From Beaufortia kweichowensis (taxonomy: Eukaryota > Chordata > Actinopteri > Cypriniformes > Gastromyzontidae): a DNA stretch of 64,000 nt. The notes beneath the pieces were generated by a model that saw nothing but the letters and a program-made list of their open reading frames with translations, did no database searches and was not told the origin of the DNA. Made by a program: the position numbers and the translations under genes. The stretch is from positions 12,572,881-12,636,880 of the forward strand of contig CM032797.1 of the NCBI GenBank assembly GCA_019155185.1, given 5' to 3'. Below, piece after piece: positions 40,201 to 52,700 of the stretch; the stretch's first letter is position 1; every line of letters begins with the position of its first letter.

Positions 40201-41728
40201 TATTGTTAGCAATCTACCTCTTTTTTTTGTTTATCTATTGTTTATTTGATTTTAGTTTTGTTCTTTTTAAATTATGATTTAAGGGTTAGTTATTAATCTG
40301 GCACTAGTGTAACATTTTTTCAGTTTACATTTTTAGTCAAATGCCAAATTACAAATTGATTAGTTTTTTATTTGTTTTTCCTTGGCTAATGAAGCCTCTG
40401 TCTCTATCTTGCTCTATCTGTCTCTCTTCATGTACAGCTTATAATAATGCATGGTTGATTATTTTGCATGTAGGCTTTTGTTTTTAACTTTGCCATATAC
40501 CATGAGCTTGTTTTTGGAGGGCGTATCAAAATAAGTTGTGTTAGAAACAGTGTTTTGGACTCTTAGGTGTAGATAATTTGGAAGATTTGTACATCATCTT
40601 CACCTTTCATGTCAGAACCAGAGCTTCTGAAGCACTAACTTGTCCTTCCTGATTCACTCTTCTTCTTCTCCCTCCTTCCCTCCCTCTTCCATCTGCCTTT
40701 CGCTTAACCAAAGGTGTCTATGGTGATGTGCAGCGTGTGAAGATCCTTTACAATAAGAAGGACAGTGCCCTTATTCAGATGTCCGATGCAAACCAAGCCC
40801 AGTTAGGTAAGGCTGACACATTCTTAATAACTTGCATTGTAATGATTTCTGACATTTTGTCTTGATATTCTGTTTGAGCATGTCTTACAAAAACCTTTAT
40901 GTATTTCTTTGATCTAGCCATGAGCCACCTGAATGGGCAAAAGATGTATGGCAAGATAATTCGCGTGACCCTCTCCAAGCACCAGACAGTACAGCTGCCT
41001 AGAGAGGGTTTAGACGATCAGGGTTTGACCAAAGACTTTACTAGTTCTCCTCTGCATCGCTTTAAGAAGCCTGGATCTAAGAATTTCCAGAACATCTTTC
41101 CCCCATCAGCTACACTTCATCTATCTAACATCCCGTGAGTATGCAGGAGTAATGCTTTTCCTAAACACTTGTTTGATAACACAATTTAAACTTATAGGAT
41201 TTGCTACGGGTAAAATGGCTGTGAAGACTGAATGAGTGGTGCTTTGTGTCATTGCATTAATGCATACTTTGGCATAAGTCTTAAACATGACCTGCTGTTT
41301 TTAATTGTCAGCCTTTTCTTCACTGTTGAAGCATCTTTTTTTGTTTTATTAGTTTGTGTATCATGATAACATGTTACTTTGAGAGCAAATGCTAATAACT
41401 ACTTATTGCCCCTCTAGCGAGAATGTGACAGAAGACGATTTACGACTGCTCTTCTCAAACTCTGGTGGAACAGTAAAAGCGTTCAAGTTTTTTCAGTAAG
41501 AGCTCTTCCTATTTATTATGGAATGTCTCATTTTTGTGCATTAATACCATTTAATGTGTATTCATTATTTTGACTATCCCTTTCATTTTTAATTGCAGAG
41601 ATCGTAAAATGGCTCTGCTTCAGATGTCCACAGTGGAAGAGGCAATTCAGGCGCTTATCGACCTTCACAACTATGATATGGGTCGTGGTCATCGCCTGAG
41701 AGTGTCCTTCTCAAAGTCCACTATCTAA
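34239..41728 (+). CDS. ptbp2: PTBP2 (nPTB/brPTB), polypyrimidine tract-binding splicing regulator
   Basis: Nuclear RNA-binding protein that represses or activates alternative exons by binding CU-rich tracts. Fifteen coding exons join in phase: 34239-34246, 34918-34948, 35178-35238, 35398-35570, 35725-35868, 36014-36175, 36293-36403, 36728-36926, 37252-37311, 37971-38086, 40161-40194, 40714-40806, 40918-41134, 41418-41495 and 41599-41728. All included gives 538 residues (human PTBP2 531 as recalled). The N-terminus is MDGIASDVAVGVKRSSDELL. RRM1 starts near residue 54 (RVIHIRKLP), RRM2 near 176 (PVLRIIIDNMFYPVTL), RRM3 near 345 (VLLVSNLNEE) and RRM4 near 461 (ATLHLSNIP). It ends RVSFSKSTI. MDGI rather than the PTBP1-type start, and its place next to DPYD, favour PTBP2. 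The linker between RRM2 and RRM3 holds an alanine run of nine and a 60-nt exon of PTBP1 type. No TATA box was found upstream. Confidence 0.95.
37252..37311 (+). CDS. ptbp2: PTBP2 in-frame 60-nt linker exon (likely cassette)
   Basis: The acceptor TTCTTCTTAG and donor G|GTACCT bound exactly 20 codons in phase 1. Exons 36728-36926 and 37971-38086 join in frame with or without it. It encodes TPSGMVTSYSSGGGFPSSL, a flexible Gly/Ser-rich piece of the RRM2-RRM3 linker. The pattern GxPxGxxxS..GxGFP resembles the alternatively spliced exon 9 region of PTBP1, which lies at the same place. Inclusion in mRNA is inferred. The donor is weak, as expected for a regulated exon. Confidence 0.65.
39100..40160 (+). 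promoter_or_regulatory. Pyrimidine-rich clusters upstream of the 34-nt PTBP2 exon
   Basis: Two dense CU clusters (about 39100-39315 and 39776-40160) are packed with TCTCT, CTCTCT and TCTTC tracts on the sense strand. These match the kind of site PTB proteins bind. They precede the 34-nt exon, whose repression by PTB family members is known in mammals. Direct binding here is inferred from composition only. Confidence 0.55.
40161..40194 (+). CDS. ptbp2: PTBP2 34-nt regulated exon (skipping gives a premature stop)
   Basis: Acceptor TTCTAAAG and donor G|GTATGT bound 34 nt encoding MVTPQSLFTLF plus one base, the start of RRM3 after the first strand. This is the counterpart of the 34-nt exon (exon 10 of PTBP2, exon 11 of PTBP1) through which PTB proteins down-regulate these mRNAs. 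If it is skipped, the next exon is read from phase 0 and stops at TGA 40738-40740. Three more splice junctions follow that stop, the arrangement that triggers nonsense-mediated decay. Confidence 0.85.
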
Positions 41729-42870
41729 AGATCATCTGGTCGTGTCTTTTCTTTCTTTAGCCCAGGAGCCTAAAGTAAATGTATTTTTACCAGCCATTCC
41801 CTAACACCATATCAAAAACTTCAGTGACAACTATTAAAAGAACATTTGCTCTGTATTTTTTGGCCAGCTGTTAAGTTTGTTTTTCTCAGAAAGGCAGTAG
41901 ATTTCTGTTTTAGAAAGGACTGACAAAAATGTGCCTTATACTTAGCAAGATAGTGTCATCTTTTTGCTCCCATTATAGCAGATTAAAGAAGTTGAGGCAC
42001 ATTATGTTTTCGAAAGTGATGGCGTGATAACTCTTTCCCAGTGTCATCATATGGTCATTTAAAAAAAATTCAAGCTTTGAAAGCTACTTGGCTTGCTTTC
42101 AAGAGCAAAAACTTATTTATGATCTACTGAATTGAATTTGCATACAGGCAACAAATTTTGATGGAATATGCTTGTTGTAAATTTCCTTTGTATATTTTGG
42201 TTTTATTTGGGGCTGTAGTGATTTTTTTTGTTTTGTTTGATCAGGAACCCAAGGTACTTCTTGTGATTAAAACCTGTGACAGTAACAGTGGGAAGCGTAT
42301 TGTGTAATACATGGTACCTGCTTTGATATGTTTCACTCACCTTTGCTTCAGTGAATTCCTTTACCCATTTTAAAAATGAAATTCCAATTTTTATCAGAGC
42401 ATGTGCTGATGGATCTTGGCAGTTGCATGTGTCAGATTGACCATGTTTGACGTTGTGATGTCACATTAATGTAGGGACTGTTGGGACCAAAGTAAATGTG
42501 CCTTTAGTCTTACTTTATTCTACATTGTACAGAACTGTTTTATTCAACCTTGGGAATATTTTTCCAGTGAAACAAAGAATCAGACATGACTCGAATAAAT
42601 GATCCTTAATTGTCTTTGATTGTGGTTGTTTAAGGGGAATCCTCACTGATGACCTCTGTGTATCATTTATTTTTGACAAATTACTTTTTTTGTGGTTTAA
42701 GCCTGGGAAATAGAGGGGGGCATTCTGTACATTTTCTACATGAATTGAGTTTTTACATCTTTAGGAATGTAAAGAAGTGGCACAATTAAAAGTTCATTTT
42801 TCTACCAAGATTGTGCTTGACGGTCCCTGTGTGGTGTAGTGCTTTTACACTGTAGCATGCTGAATAAACT
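41729..42870 (+). other. PTBP2 3' UTR
   Basis: T-rich sequence after the stop codon. AATAAA at 42594-42599 and 42863-42868 are plausible poly(A) signals, and T-rich runs such as TTTTTTGTTTTG at 42223 are typical of 3' UTRs. The true end is unknown. Confidence 0.5.
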
Positions 42871-45800
42871 CTCCTCGCTCTGCACTCACCTCTGCCTCTC
42901 TGCTGTCTCTTTCTCTTCCTCTACTGTCCTCTGTATCTCACTTTGCTTTGTTTTCTGATGTGCTCTGTCTGGGCTGGGGAAAAAAAATCACTTGCCTTAG
43001 TATAAAAATAGAAACCAGTAAAACTGTTTGTATTTGCATCTCTAAATTTCCTATTGGGTTATCTGTTACTTAAGTCATTCTGTATTTTCTCATGTTTATC
43101 CACAGATCACACTTGTTTACACATGATATTTAAACTGTATATATTCATTACATCCCCCATTAAGCATCTTGTAGAGTGTTGTTCAGGCATAAAGAGAAGA
43201 GTTAAAGAATGCTAGAGAAAAGGTTACACAATGTATTCAACCTTGCTTAAGAAAAACTTGATGTATGTCTTAACAATAGCTTGTCTGAATAGCAGTAAAA
43301 GACCTTGATGACAGATTTGATATACAAAAGCATTTTGAATTGTACGATTTTCAACAGTAAGGCTTTCTACATCAATTCTTGTAAAACGGGCCAAACTGGA
43401 GAACAGGTGTAAGCTAAACAAGAATGTTTATCCACAGATCACACTTCAGCCTTTATATCCAGGAGAAATTGAGCAGTTTGGACATGAAGACTGTGCCACA
43501 CCGCCTGTATTTTGGCAAATGCATGACAATAATATTGCAAGCTGTGCTACCACAACTATATTGTAATCATTTCAATGGAATTTTTGTATACTAATTTAAA
43601 AGAAAAAACTGCATCCAGAAATAAGATTTGGCTGTGCTGTAGACTAGAGAAATAATTTCAAAATTTTAGAGCAGTACCACACAGTTATTCGTTAAGTTAG
43701 TTTGCCAAAATTGTTGGGCACCACTTTAACCATTTCTACTCCAAACCAAATTGGAACATTTGCTAATTTAAAATTTCAAATGTGCAAATTAATCTTGTTC
43801 TGAAGCTTTGGGATCTTGTTGTGAATATTCTGGATGTCAAAGCTCCCCTGAGCAATCCAAGCCCACTCTGTTCATTGTGTTGTTGCAAGGCCATCTGTAA
43901 CTCCACTGTAGCCTTTAGTACCGTTCATGCTTGCAGAAAAGGACTGCTGTTTCACTGCTGTATTTGTGAACAACCCGTATAACTCAAAACAGAACAGTTA
44001 AAAGATCAAGTAAAAAAAACCTGAAAGCATTGATTACCATACTGGTGTGGTTTTCTTCAACATCTGATTTAAATATAGCAAAATTCATGCAGCGCTAAAT
44101 AGGAGTGTTCTATTGTACAGTCACACGACACATTTCTGCATACCCATTCTGGCTGAGAGCGAATATCCCACTGTAAGCGCAGAAATAGTGTCATTGTCCT
44201 GCCCTTTTTAGTCTTTGTAGGTCAGAGTGTCAAAATGATTTCCCAAGGAGAATTAAATATTTAAGAGAGACAAGTATGATCATTACACTGTCTTTACTTT
44301 GGGAAATTGCCATTGGTATTAGAGGTTGCACTGGGTCTAAATTATTAAACAGCTTTCTGATACTCAGCAGATTTAATTAGCATAGCGTAATTATGACCCA
44401 AATGTCAACAGACTCCATGGCTCTCCATATATTAAATATATCTCCAACCGTTCTTCATATATTACTTAATTTTTCCTTTAATCGAGTCCCGTTATATGTC
44501 AGATTGACAATATTACTTTCCTGTGTAATTATATTGGGGTCTGCTGTTTGAATTCTGTGCATGTACAGCAGTTGTTCATGTTAGTCTGTGTAGCGTTTAG
44601 ACATCGAGGTGAACGCTTACAGTTTGTATGACAGAACCGCTCAGTCAGCGAGGACAGAAGAACATGGAGATATCACCTGCATTGGATTCACAGCTCGGCT
44701 CAGGAGCTCAGCAGAAATGTGACTCTCTAAATTGACATCTTTTTTTACCCACATTGACATATCTAGAGCTGCAAAAATAAGTGGTGAAAAAAATGTGTAC
44801 AGGAAGGTTTATTCACAGATTAAAGCCAAATCTCCCCGCTCACAATACGAGGAAGTGATTTCCCAAATCAAACGGCTGTTATCTATATGCAAATGACATG
44901 ATGCCTTTCGTTCATTTATTTTAACAACTCAAGAGGCTGGCTGTAAGATACAGAATATTCACAGTGGACAAGTGCTCACCACTGTCAATGTTTCAATTTC
45001 ACCATCCAAATCATTGAATTTTACCACTGAGACAATGCAGTGTTTTTTTGCTTATTGAAACATATTTCATTTTGATTTTTCAGCTCATCTAAAGTATGGA
45101 AGTATACCTGCATGTGCTTCGAATGGCTCCAGCAGGACAACTTTAAGATTCATTTAAGAATAAGCCGGGCAGATTTGGTCTGTCACATGATATAAAATGA
45201 TATCTTACTATCAATCCATCTACCCTGATCTACAAATAAAGGAAAAGATGCTTTGGAGGATCATTTGTCATTCTAAGTGACAGCTTAATCGTATATTAAG
45301 GCAATTGTAGGTAGTATGGTGCAAAGTAAAGCAGACGGTGTCATCATTTTATTTATAGGACTTAAGTCCAAAAAAACAATGTTACTTTTGAAAATTACAG
45401 GAATGAGTCACAATATGTTATGTCTCCTGCTAAATAAAAGCACAAATAAGGATGAATGTATACATAAAGGATGTGAATTATACTCACAATTATTTCCCTC
45501 TTTGGCTTTTCAGTCTTGCTGGTTTCAATTGTGCAAGTGGCTTCAGACCTAGAAAAAGAAAACGGTATAAGATGCTGTACAAAATATATAAATAAATACA
45601 GGGGATGTGAGGCAGGGGGCGGATTATCACGAAATGAATGCTAGAAAATTGAACCGGAATTGTTTGCACCTCAATAATGCTCGAGATGAAAAATTGGACA
45701 GAATTTCGACTCGCTGATTCACAAGAAACAAAGAAATGAAAGAGTTGGGCACAGCGGCCAAACTTTGTGTTATTATATCACAAAACAAAAGTTCTTCTTC

Positions 45801-46890
45801 GCCGCCTCCGTGTAGGTTTCATCTTAAAAATGATCAGGTGAAATCCCCACAATTCGATGCAGATTCGATTAAAGATCTACTTATTTTCGACAATAAACTT
45901 TTAGCACTGTATTTCAGTGGCAATGCTGACTGCTAAAGAAAAAAATCAAGTTTAACTTGATCAACAGATGATTCTCCCTATCCCTCATTTTGGGCTCATT
46001 TTGACAGTGCTGTAAAATCTATTTCATGGCCATTGTAAAAGTAAAGATCGATGGTGAGTGGGGATTGCCATCGGATCGTATCTCCTTTCGTGAACTCAGA
46101 AATCCAATTGATCTTTTGAAATCCAGGCTCAAAGTGAGGAGCGCTTGCTCGCTTCTTTGCGCCGGTCGGCACTGCTGATAGGCTGTAGCTTAGAGACCAT
46201 TTTATCCCTTTTAAAGTAATCTCCTCCATTACCATCCATCATTGCATTTGTCAAGGGAACATCATTTAACATCTGCTTTTGGCCGTTCTAGGAGACAGAG
46301 CTTCGGTAGAGAACGGCTGACCTGCGCCTGAGTTTTGTTGTCTTTATGACAAACACTGTACGGTTGATAAAACTTCTCTTCCACATTGAAAAAAATAGAT
46401 GTGGCGCAATTCTTACCGCTTAGGAAGGGAAGGGTGCAGAGCCAGAGCCTCGCGATGGCTTCTACGGAGGCTGTGAAGCTGTAGGGGCGTGCCAAGGCTT
46501 GGCAGGGAGGTGCATTTTGGAATCAGCCTGGATCCAACTGTGGCATGCGTGGGGTGCTCGGCCAGGACCGAGCCGAGGCATAATGGCTGACGAAATGAGA
46601 TTAGCATTGGCCAGTGTTCCACAGACATCCTAGCTCCACCAGTCTAATTTAATTAAAGCAGCAAACAAGAGTTTATATCTTTATGACTGGGAGGGAGCCA
46701 CAGTATTGAAAACACTGACAAGAGCCATTGTTGCATCCTGAATAGGTGCGCGTTCACGTTTGTCGTGATTTTATAAGACACCTTCCCAAGTATTTAAACG
46801 CATATAAACTATTTAACACCTGACAAAGTATCTTAAAAGAAACTTATTATAGTTATATATTACACAGTCCAATTTCAGTGATTAACAACT
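42871..46890. other. Intergenic DNA between PTBP2 and DPYD, no gene seen
   Basis: A CT-rich stretch lies at 42890-42960. From 44100 on there are patches of more complex sequence with homeodomain-type TAAT cores, but no recognisable exon or RNA gene. Confidence 0.35.
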
Positions 46891-46899
46891 GCTAATTGA

Positions 46900-47320
46900 G
46901 AACAAAAACATAAACGACTGAATAATTAAACGAAAATAACCGACGGCTGCTTTTGTTTCATGGTTTTTTCCACTTCACCCATCCTGGACTTGCAGTGAAG
47001 CACCTAATCATTGGCCGCTGTGGCTCGGTGTTATTGTCTCTCACCTCTCCATGCTTTCATAGCGGAGTGAAATGAAAGGCTCTCTGCCAGCTTCCTGCCA
47101 ATGCCAATTAGCCCAGGTCAAAGGTCATGAGCTCTATAGGGCACTCACTGCTGGCTCCAATTCGCTCTTGCCTCGCCATGCTAATAGCTTTAATGATTAT
47201 AGTCACATTCACGTCGACAACTTCGAGGGTAACAGCAGCTGAGTATACCGTCAAATTAAATTTGTCAAGGGACAGGTCACACCTGTAGAGAACAGGGTTG
47301 TCATGGGAATGGTGGGCGGG
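46900..47320. promoter_or_regulatory. Candidate conserved non-coding element with a perfect DR1 site
   Basis: AGGTCAAAGGTCA at 47115-47127 is a perfect direct repeat of AGGTCA spaced by one base, a site for RXR-type, HNF4 or COUP-TF nuclear receptors. It sits in an island of complex, non-repetitive sequence with several TAAT, CCAAT and ATTAG cores between PTBP2 and DPYD. Enhancer function and conservation are inferred. Confidence 0.4.
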
Positions 47321-49091
47321 AATTGGTCATTTTTATTGCAGGCTGGTAAAATGTTAGGAACATTGGTGGATGATTGCACTTAGACAGCATTGCCAATGCA
47401 AATATACTTTAGATTTGGGTCTAGATAATACAATGTTACTTAAGCTCAACAAGGTAATGGTCATGACACGGTACCCGTTAGCACTTAGAAATTTCAGCTT
47501 AATGCAATAAACATTTTAATGCATAAAAATAATAAATATTATAAAACAAGAGTAATAATATTTTTTATAATCAAGATGCATTTAAGTAAAAACCATATGT
47601 CATTGGTAAGCCCTGTGTAAAGAAAACCAATGTGTAACATGATGATCCTATCATTGCTTTCTAATGGACATCAATATTTACCTACTCTAATGTTCCAGAA
47701 ATGCTATTTCTTTGCTTGTTCTGTGCATAAGAGGAAAAGCATACCTCTGTGTGCCCTCAGAAAAAACACAGAAATTATGATAGAGCAGCAACGTCCTGGT
47801 GTGGCATGTGGGCGTTCCGATGGAAAGGTCAATATTATTTCTCTAATACAGCACTTACGTGGGAGAGCACGAGGAGGAAAGAGGGAGTGCTCTCGCTTGT
47901 CTTATTAACATTTATGAATAATTTAACCTGGCACGCCTGGCCACGGTCCAGACACATCATTTCTTAATTGCAATCAGAGAAAGGAAGTGGGCTGATGCAC
48001 AGCGCTGTATGAATGATAGACCAACGCAAGGGTGGACGCAACTCTAGCCAGTGACTTACTGTAATAAGCATCAAGCTTTGCTTCATTGTTGACCTAATGA
48101 TGTGCTGTGTAAACATGTCCCTTTAATTGGCATCATGGAGTGAATAAAAACAGTCCAATTTAATAACAATCAGTGAAAGACTAGGCTAGTGTAAACAGAT
48201 CAAAACTTTGTGCGCTTTGAAAAGCATGCATGATTTCAGTCGTTGAAATGGGGTTTTGGCAGTCAATAATGAGCACGCTTAAGGGAGTTTAGTAAATTTG
48301 CTGAACCTTCTCATTTCGCCTGGCTAGGCTGCTAATTTTTCAGAGGCAAACATTTTTACAAAGCAAGTTAAGTCATGGCCAAATTAATGGAGCTCCAGTG
48401 CAAACTTTAGATTTATGGGAAGCCTGGTTTTTCTTTCTAATCCCTTGTTAACTGTGCTGTTGTAATAAATAATGAAAAACTCAAGACGTGTCTGGAAGAA
48501 GCATTTCAAACAAAAAATCCGCTCAGAAAACGAGCGGTCTAGAGATGAAAATGATAGCAATTTAATTTAAGTCCATCTACATACTGGTCCAGGCTACTTA
48601 ATCACATGTTTGTTCGCAGATGTAACAATTATAGGAAAAGCATATTAACATAACAGAAAGTGTTCAGAAATCTTATGTTCATATTAGCTGCATTGAATAC
48701 TTTGTTTTGCGTAACAAATCAATTGAGACATTAAAGGAAGTATTCTAAATACAATCTGAATGCTTTCTCTGTATCTAAAAGTAAAGCTGGTCTTCAAGAA
48801 GTCAAAACAATCTGACATTATATAACTGCAAATTAAACTATTCACACTCACAATTATACTGCAGGGATATTTAATTAGGGCTAATACTTGAATGGATTTA
48901 AACCAGCATGTTTTTTTCAAAGATTTGCTAATCACGAGAAAACAATTTGGTTTAAATAAAAATGTGTTAATCACTAACAAACATTATACAAAGCACATAT
49001 GCTTTACACATAATTATTACTAAGTCTACTAACAATATTCACAATCACCATTCACATAACTGTTTTCTTGATATTTTTCTGTGTTTCAAAA
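47321..49091. other. Intergenic DNA, no gene seen
   Basis: Between 47850 and 48520 the sequence is of higher complexity and could be regulatory. No exon is recognisable. Confidence 0.3.
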
Positions 49092-49343
49092 TGTGATCCT
49101 GTCTGTGAAAACCAGGCTAAAGTCTAAAAATCTAATTCTCAGATAACATGCATCAACATTTGATTTCACCTATTAATTACACTATGATTTCAATCTTTGA
49201 CATGACCTTATTCAGACAATACTAAAGACATCAATGTTAAATTCTTACAGAATATTCTTTACATTATGTAAAATAATTTTACGTAGAAAACGGAAAAATC
49301 ACAAAAAAATGACTTCAGCTAGGTTTTCACAGACTGGGTCACA
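49092..49343. mobile_element. MITE-like element, copy 2
   Basis: Starts TGTGATCCTGTCTGTGAAAA and ends GGTTTTCACAGACTGGGTCACA, terminal inverted repeats matching those of the copy at 20882-21108. Internal stretches such as ACCAGGCTAAAGTC and TTTGATTTCACC are shared between the two. It has no coding capacity and lies just downstream of the DPYD 3' end. Confidence 0.65.
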
Positions 49344-49382
49344 AACAATCAATTTTCACTTAATTTCAGTTCCTAAAATCTA

Positions 49383-49388
49383 TTTATT
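49383..49388 (-). terminator. Candidate DPYD polyadenylation signal
   Basis: TTTATT on the + strand reads AATAAA on the - strand, about 320 bases past the DPYD stop codon. Chosen as the nearest canonical signal. Not otherwise supported. Confidence 0.35.
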
Positions 49389-49708
49389 GCCATTTTTATC
49401 ACACCCCCTAACCATCCCCGTCGATCCATTTAACTTTTGATTGCTATATCTTTAGAGAAAGAGAGAGGGACAAAAAAACAACATTGCACTCTGTTGTTTT
49501 GAAATAATGCAACTCTTTTTGTGCCAGCGCAATTATTCTAGCATAACCGGTTTGGGAATATGAGGCAATTATTTCTGCTGGCTAATTATTCGTTTTCATA
49601 ATAAAGGTAATTTTTCACACAGCAATTATAAGTGGAATCGAATGCTCTGAATGAGACGTCGGCCTCTCGCTTTCTTTTCTCTGCGGTCAGGTGGAGCGAC
49701 AGTGTGCT

Positions 49709-52700
49709 TTAGCAAACGGGATTAACAGGCAGGCCCCTCTTGGGCACGTACGGCGTTGTCCTGGTAACCATTTTGATGCAGTCGATGATGGGGCACACGC
49801 TCAGGCAGAGAGTACAGCCGGTGCAGCTGTCCATGATTACAGGAAGATGGGTCTCAGGGTCAAACTTAATAGCCTGCAAAAGAAGAGAAAGGGGAGGGGA
49901 AAAGCTATTACATTAGAGCAATTATCGACTCTCCATAGGAGGATTTCCCCACTCCTGGGAGAGCTTTTCATGGCTGAAAAAAACACAACAACAATGACAA
50001 CCGCTAGTACAACAGTGTCGTTCTTTAAAGGTAAATAGCTGGCCTCCTTCGTTGCTTACCAAGCTTGCTTAATCTCGCTCTCTGAAAAGGACGGCGATGA
50101 ACTCTATTATAGAGTGAACAACTAATCTAATCTGAAAACAAACCCTGTCATTCTCTATGCACAATGTAAAGGCGCCGTTTCCATCTAATCTAATTATCTG
50201 ATTGTAGTTGGTATAATGTGTGTGTTGTTACCTGGTAGCCCGAGTCGTTGCAGGTCATGTAGCATTTTCCACAGTTGACACACATCTCTGGATCAATGAG
50301 GGCCTGTACTTGTTCCTGGTTGTCCAGCTCCTGGTAGGCACCAATATGCTTCAGCGCTCTGGCTATCACATCCTTCAGGAAAAGGAGAGGCAGGGATTAA
50401 ACTTTAAAATTAAAGATGGCGTTTCGTTCTTAAGTTAGCTTAATTAAATCTGCGCTGAAGGAGCAGATCGGTTTTGATGTCTGACTGCTAGTTTGTGATC
50501 TCCATTTCCTCCTCGAGATCCCTCACAGCATAATCACCTCGAGGAATAAAGCCTTTTAATGTTATGAGCAGGAACACTTCATGCTATAAGAGAGCTTTAT
50601 AGATAAAACAAGGGCGGTCGGTTGAAGTTTTGCATAAGCCCTTTTGTGCAGTATATTTTTGTAATATATCATAAACACTACATATCACGTACACCGTGGA
50701 ATCTTGTAAAACTAAATGGTGAGGTTGTTTGTGAAGATATAGTCTTACCTGGACAGTGGGGATGGGGTTTTTGGGGATGTTAACTCGAACAGCGTTAGGA
50801 GATGTGACCAAACTGTCGCTCGTGTCTTTGAGGTTCTTCTTGTCCTTTGCAATGGCTCGAGTCTTTGTCTCCAGGTATGGTCCAAAGCTAGGCAAAGTCT
50901 ATCAGACAGAAGGATTTAAGATGAAAAAGATGTTTTTGTTTAGTTGTGATGTCGCTTGTAAGCTTATAAACAAATTCTTTAATTTAATATGTTAATTTAA
51001 ATAAAGAAGATTTCTCTATAACTTTACAAAAAAATACAAATATAAATACTACAAAGGATGAAAACAGCATATATTTATACATACATTATCAGTATAACAT
51101 GATGAAATAATATGTAAAAAGTTTAAAATCTCTTAGTATGTCTTCCGTTTGCTTAAATGGCAACATACACTGACATGTGAATTCACATCCACAAATAAAT
51201 CTCAAGAATCTTTTTGCACAGATGAAATGGAAAGTGTCATAAAAAACATTGCTCCTCTCACGTCCCACATCCATTTAAAACAAAAGTGGTTGCAGTTCTA
51301 TCTGCGCCTCCAAGTCTCCTGCACACGCGTGACCCTCCAGAGCAGCGGGGCTAAAGAGACCATTCGTATTCACAGTCACACCTCCATACCGACGCACTGA
51401 TCCTGAGAGCTGGTCATAAAACAGCCTTGAGCCTTCGCTCTCCAAAGACCATTCAACAGGAAATGCCGGCTTTGCTGACGAGAAATCAAGTTCGCCACAA
51501 AATTAGCCATCCTTTTAATGGAGCCATAAAGAGAATCTGCAATGAATTGTTAGGAAATCGTATAATACTACCGGTAATTGCGAGGATTAGCTGGTCAAAC
51601 TAATGGTTTGACACTAAAATGGTAATGAATGGTAATTTGAGGGAAATGGACTTATGGGTTGCTGATGGCCACCGTTTCCAATAACTGATATTTTCAGTTT
51701 TATAAATGCTCTTTCATGAATGAGTCTTTTTTTCAAAGGGCAATTATCATATTTATAATTTGAAACCTTCAAAGAAACACCTTTTTTTCCCTTTGCAATC
51801 TCTTAGCAAAAGAACAGTTTGTGTGGCCGTGCATTACAACCGCAACAAGTATTTCCTACAACTCTCGCCACAAATCCATTCGCCCAACTAGAGGACATTT
51901 AAATTAGTCTAGCATTTTCCTAGTCACACAATCTCCTCAAAACCCGCCTATAACCACTGCGACGCACGAAAAAAATCAAAACAGAGCGGAAAAGGACTCG
52001 GTTATTAGCAGTCCATGTCAAACTTCACACTTGTTCCTCTTTTGTTTAAAAAGTAGCACCTAGAGAGAGAGCAGCAGCCTTTCTTAAGCCAGGACCTATC
52101 AGAGGAATCAGACAAACAAATCTATGGTGGCGGTGTTGACTGCAGGACTAATGGCTAGCTTGGGGGGGCGCATCCTCCATGTATTTATTTCCCTGTAGAG
52201 CTAACACTGGTGGCCCTGTTCTAATCCTGCATAAAAGCATTACTCTCTCAGGCACAGGCTGACAGTCTAATGAATCAAGCGTTCCAGCCCTGCAGCAGAC
52301 AGTCTGTGGAAGCCATCGGGGGCTCGGGAGATAAACACACGCATTCTCACACACAGGCGAGACAGAGATATGTCATTAACAGTGCATCGGTCAAAATAAA
52401 TTGAGAGAAGACCAGCTCGCTTGCGAAAGCATTGGTGACTACACATCTTACACAACTTTCAATGATACTTTATAACGTGGTGACAGGTTACTATTCTGTT
52501 CGACACACATATAAGGTTTATATACACTCTCACTTACAAACACATTACTAATAGCTTTTACAGTTTTACATTGCATAACACTGACACATATTACTGTTGT
52601 GTGCAATTCCAGTGTTATGGATGTGACATTTTCAGTCAAAACTTAAAATATATACATTTACACAGAATGTATTTATTACAAATATATTGAATCATGTGTT

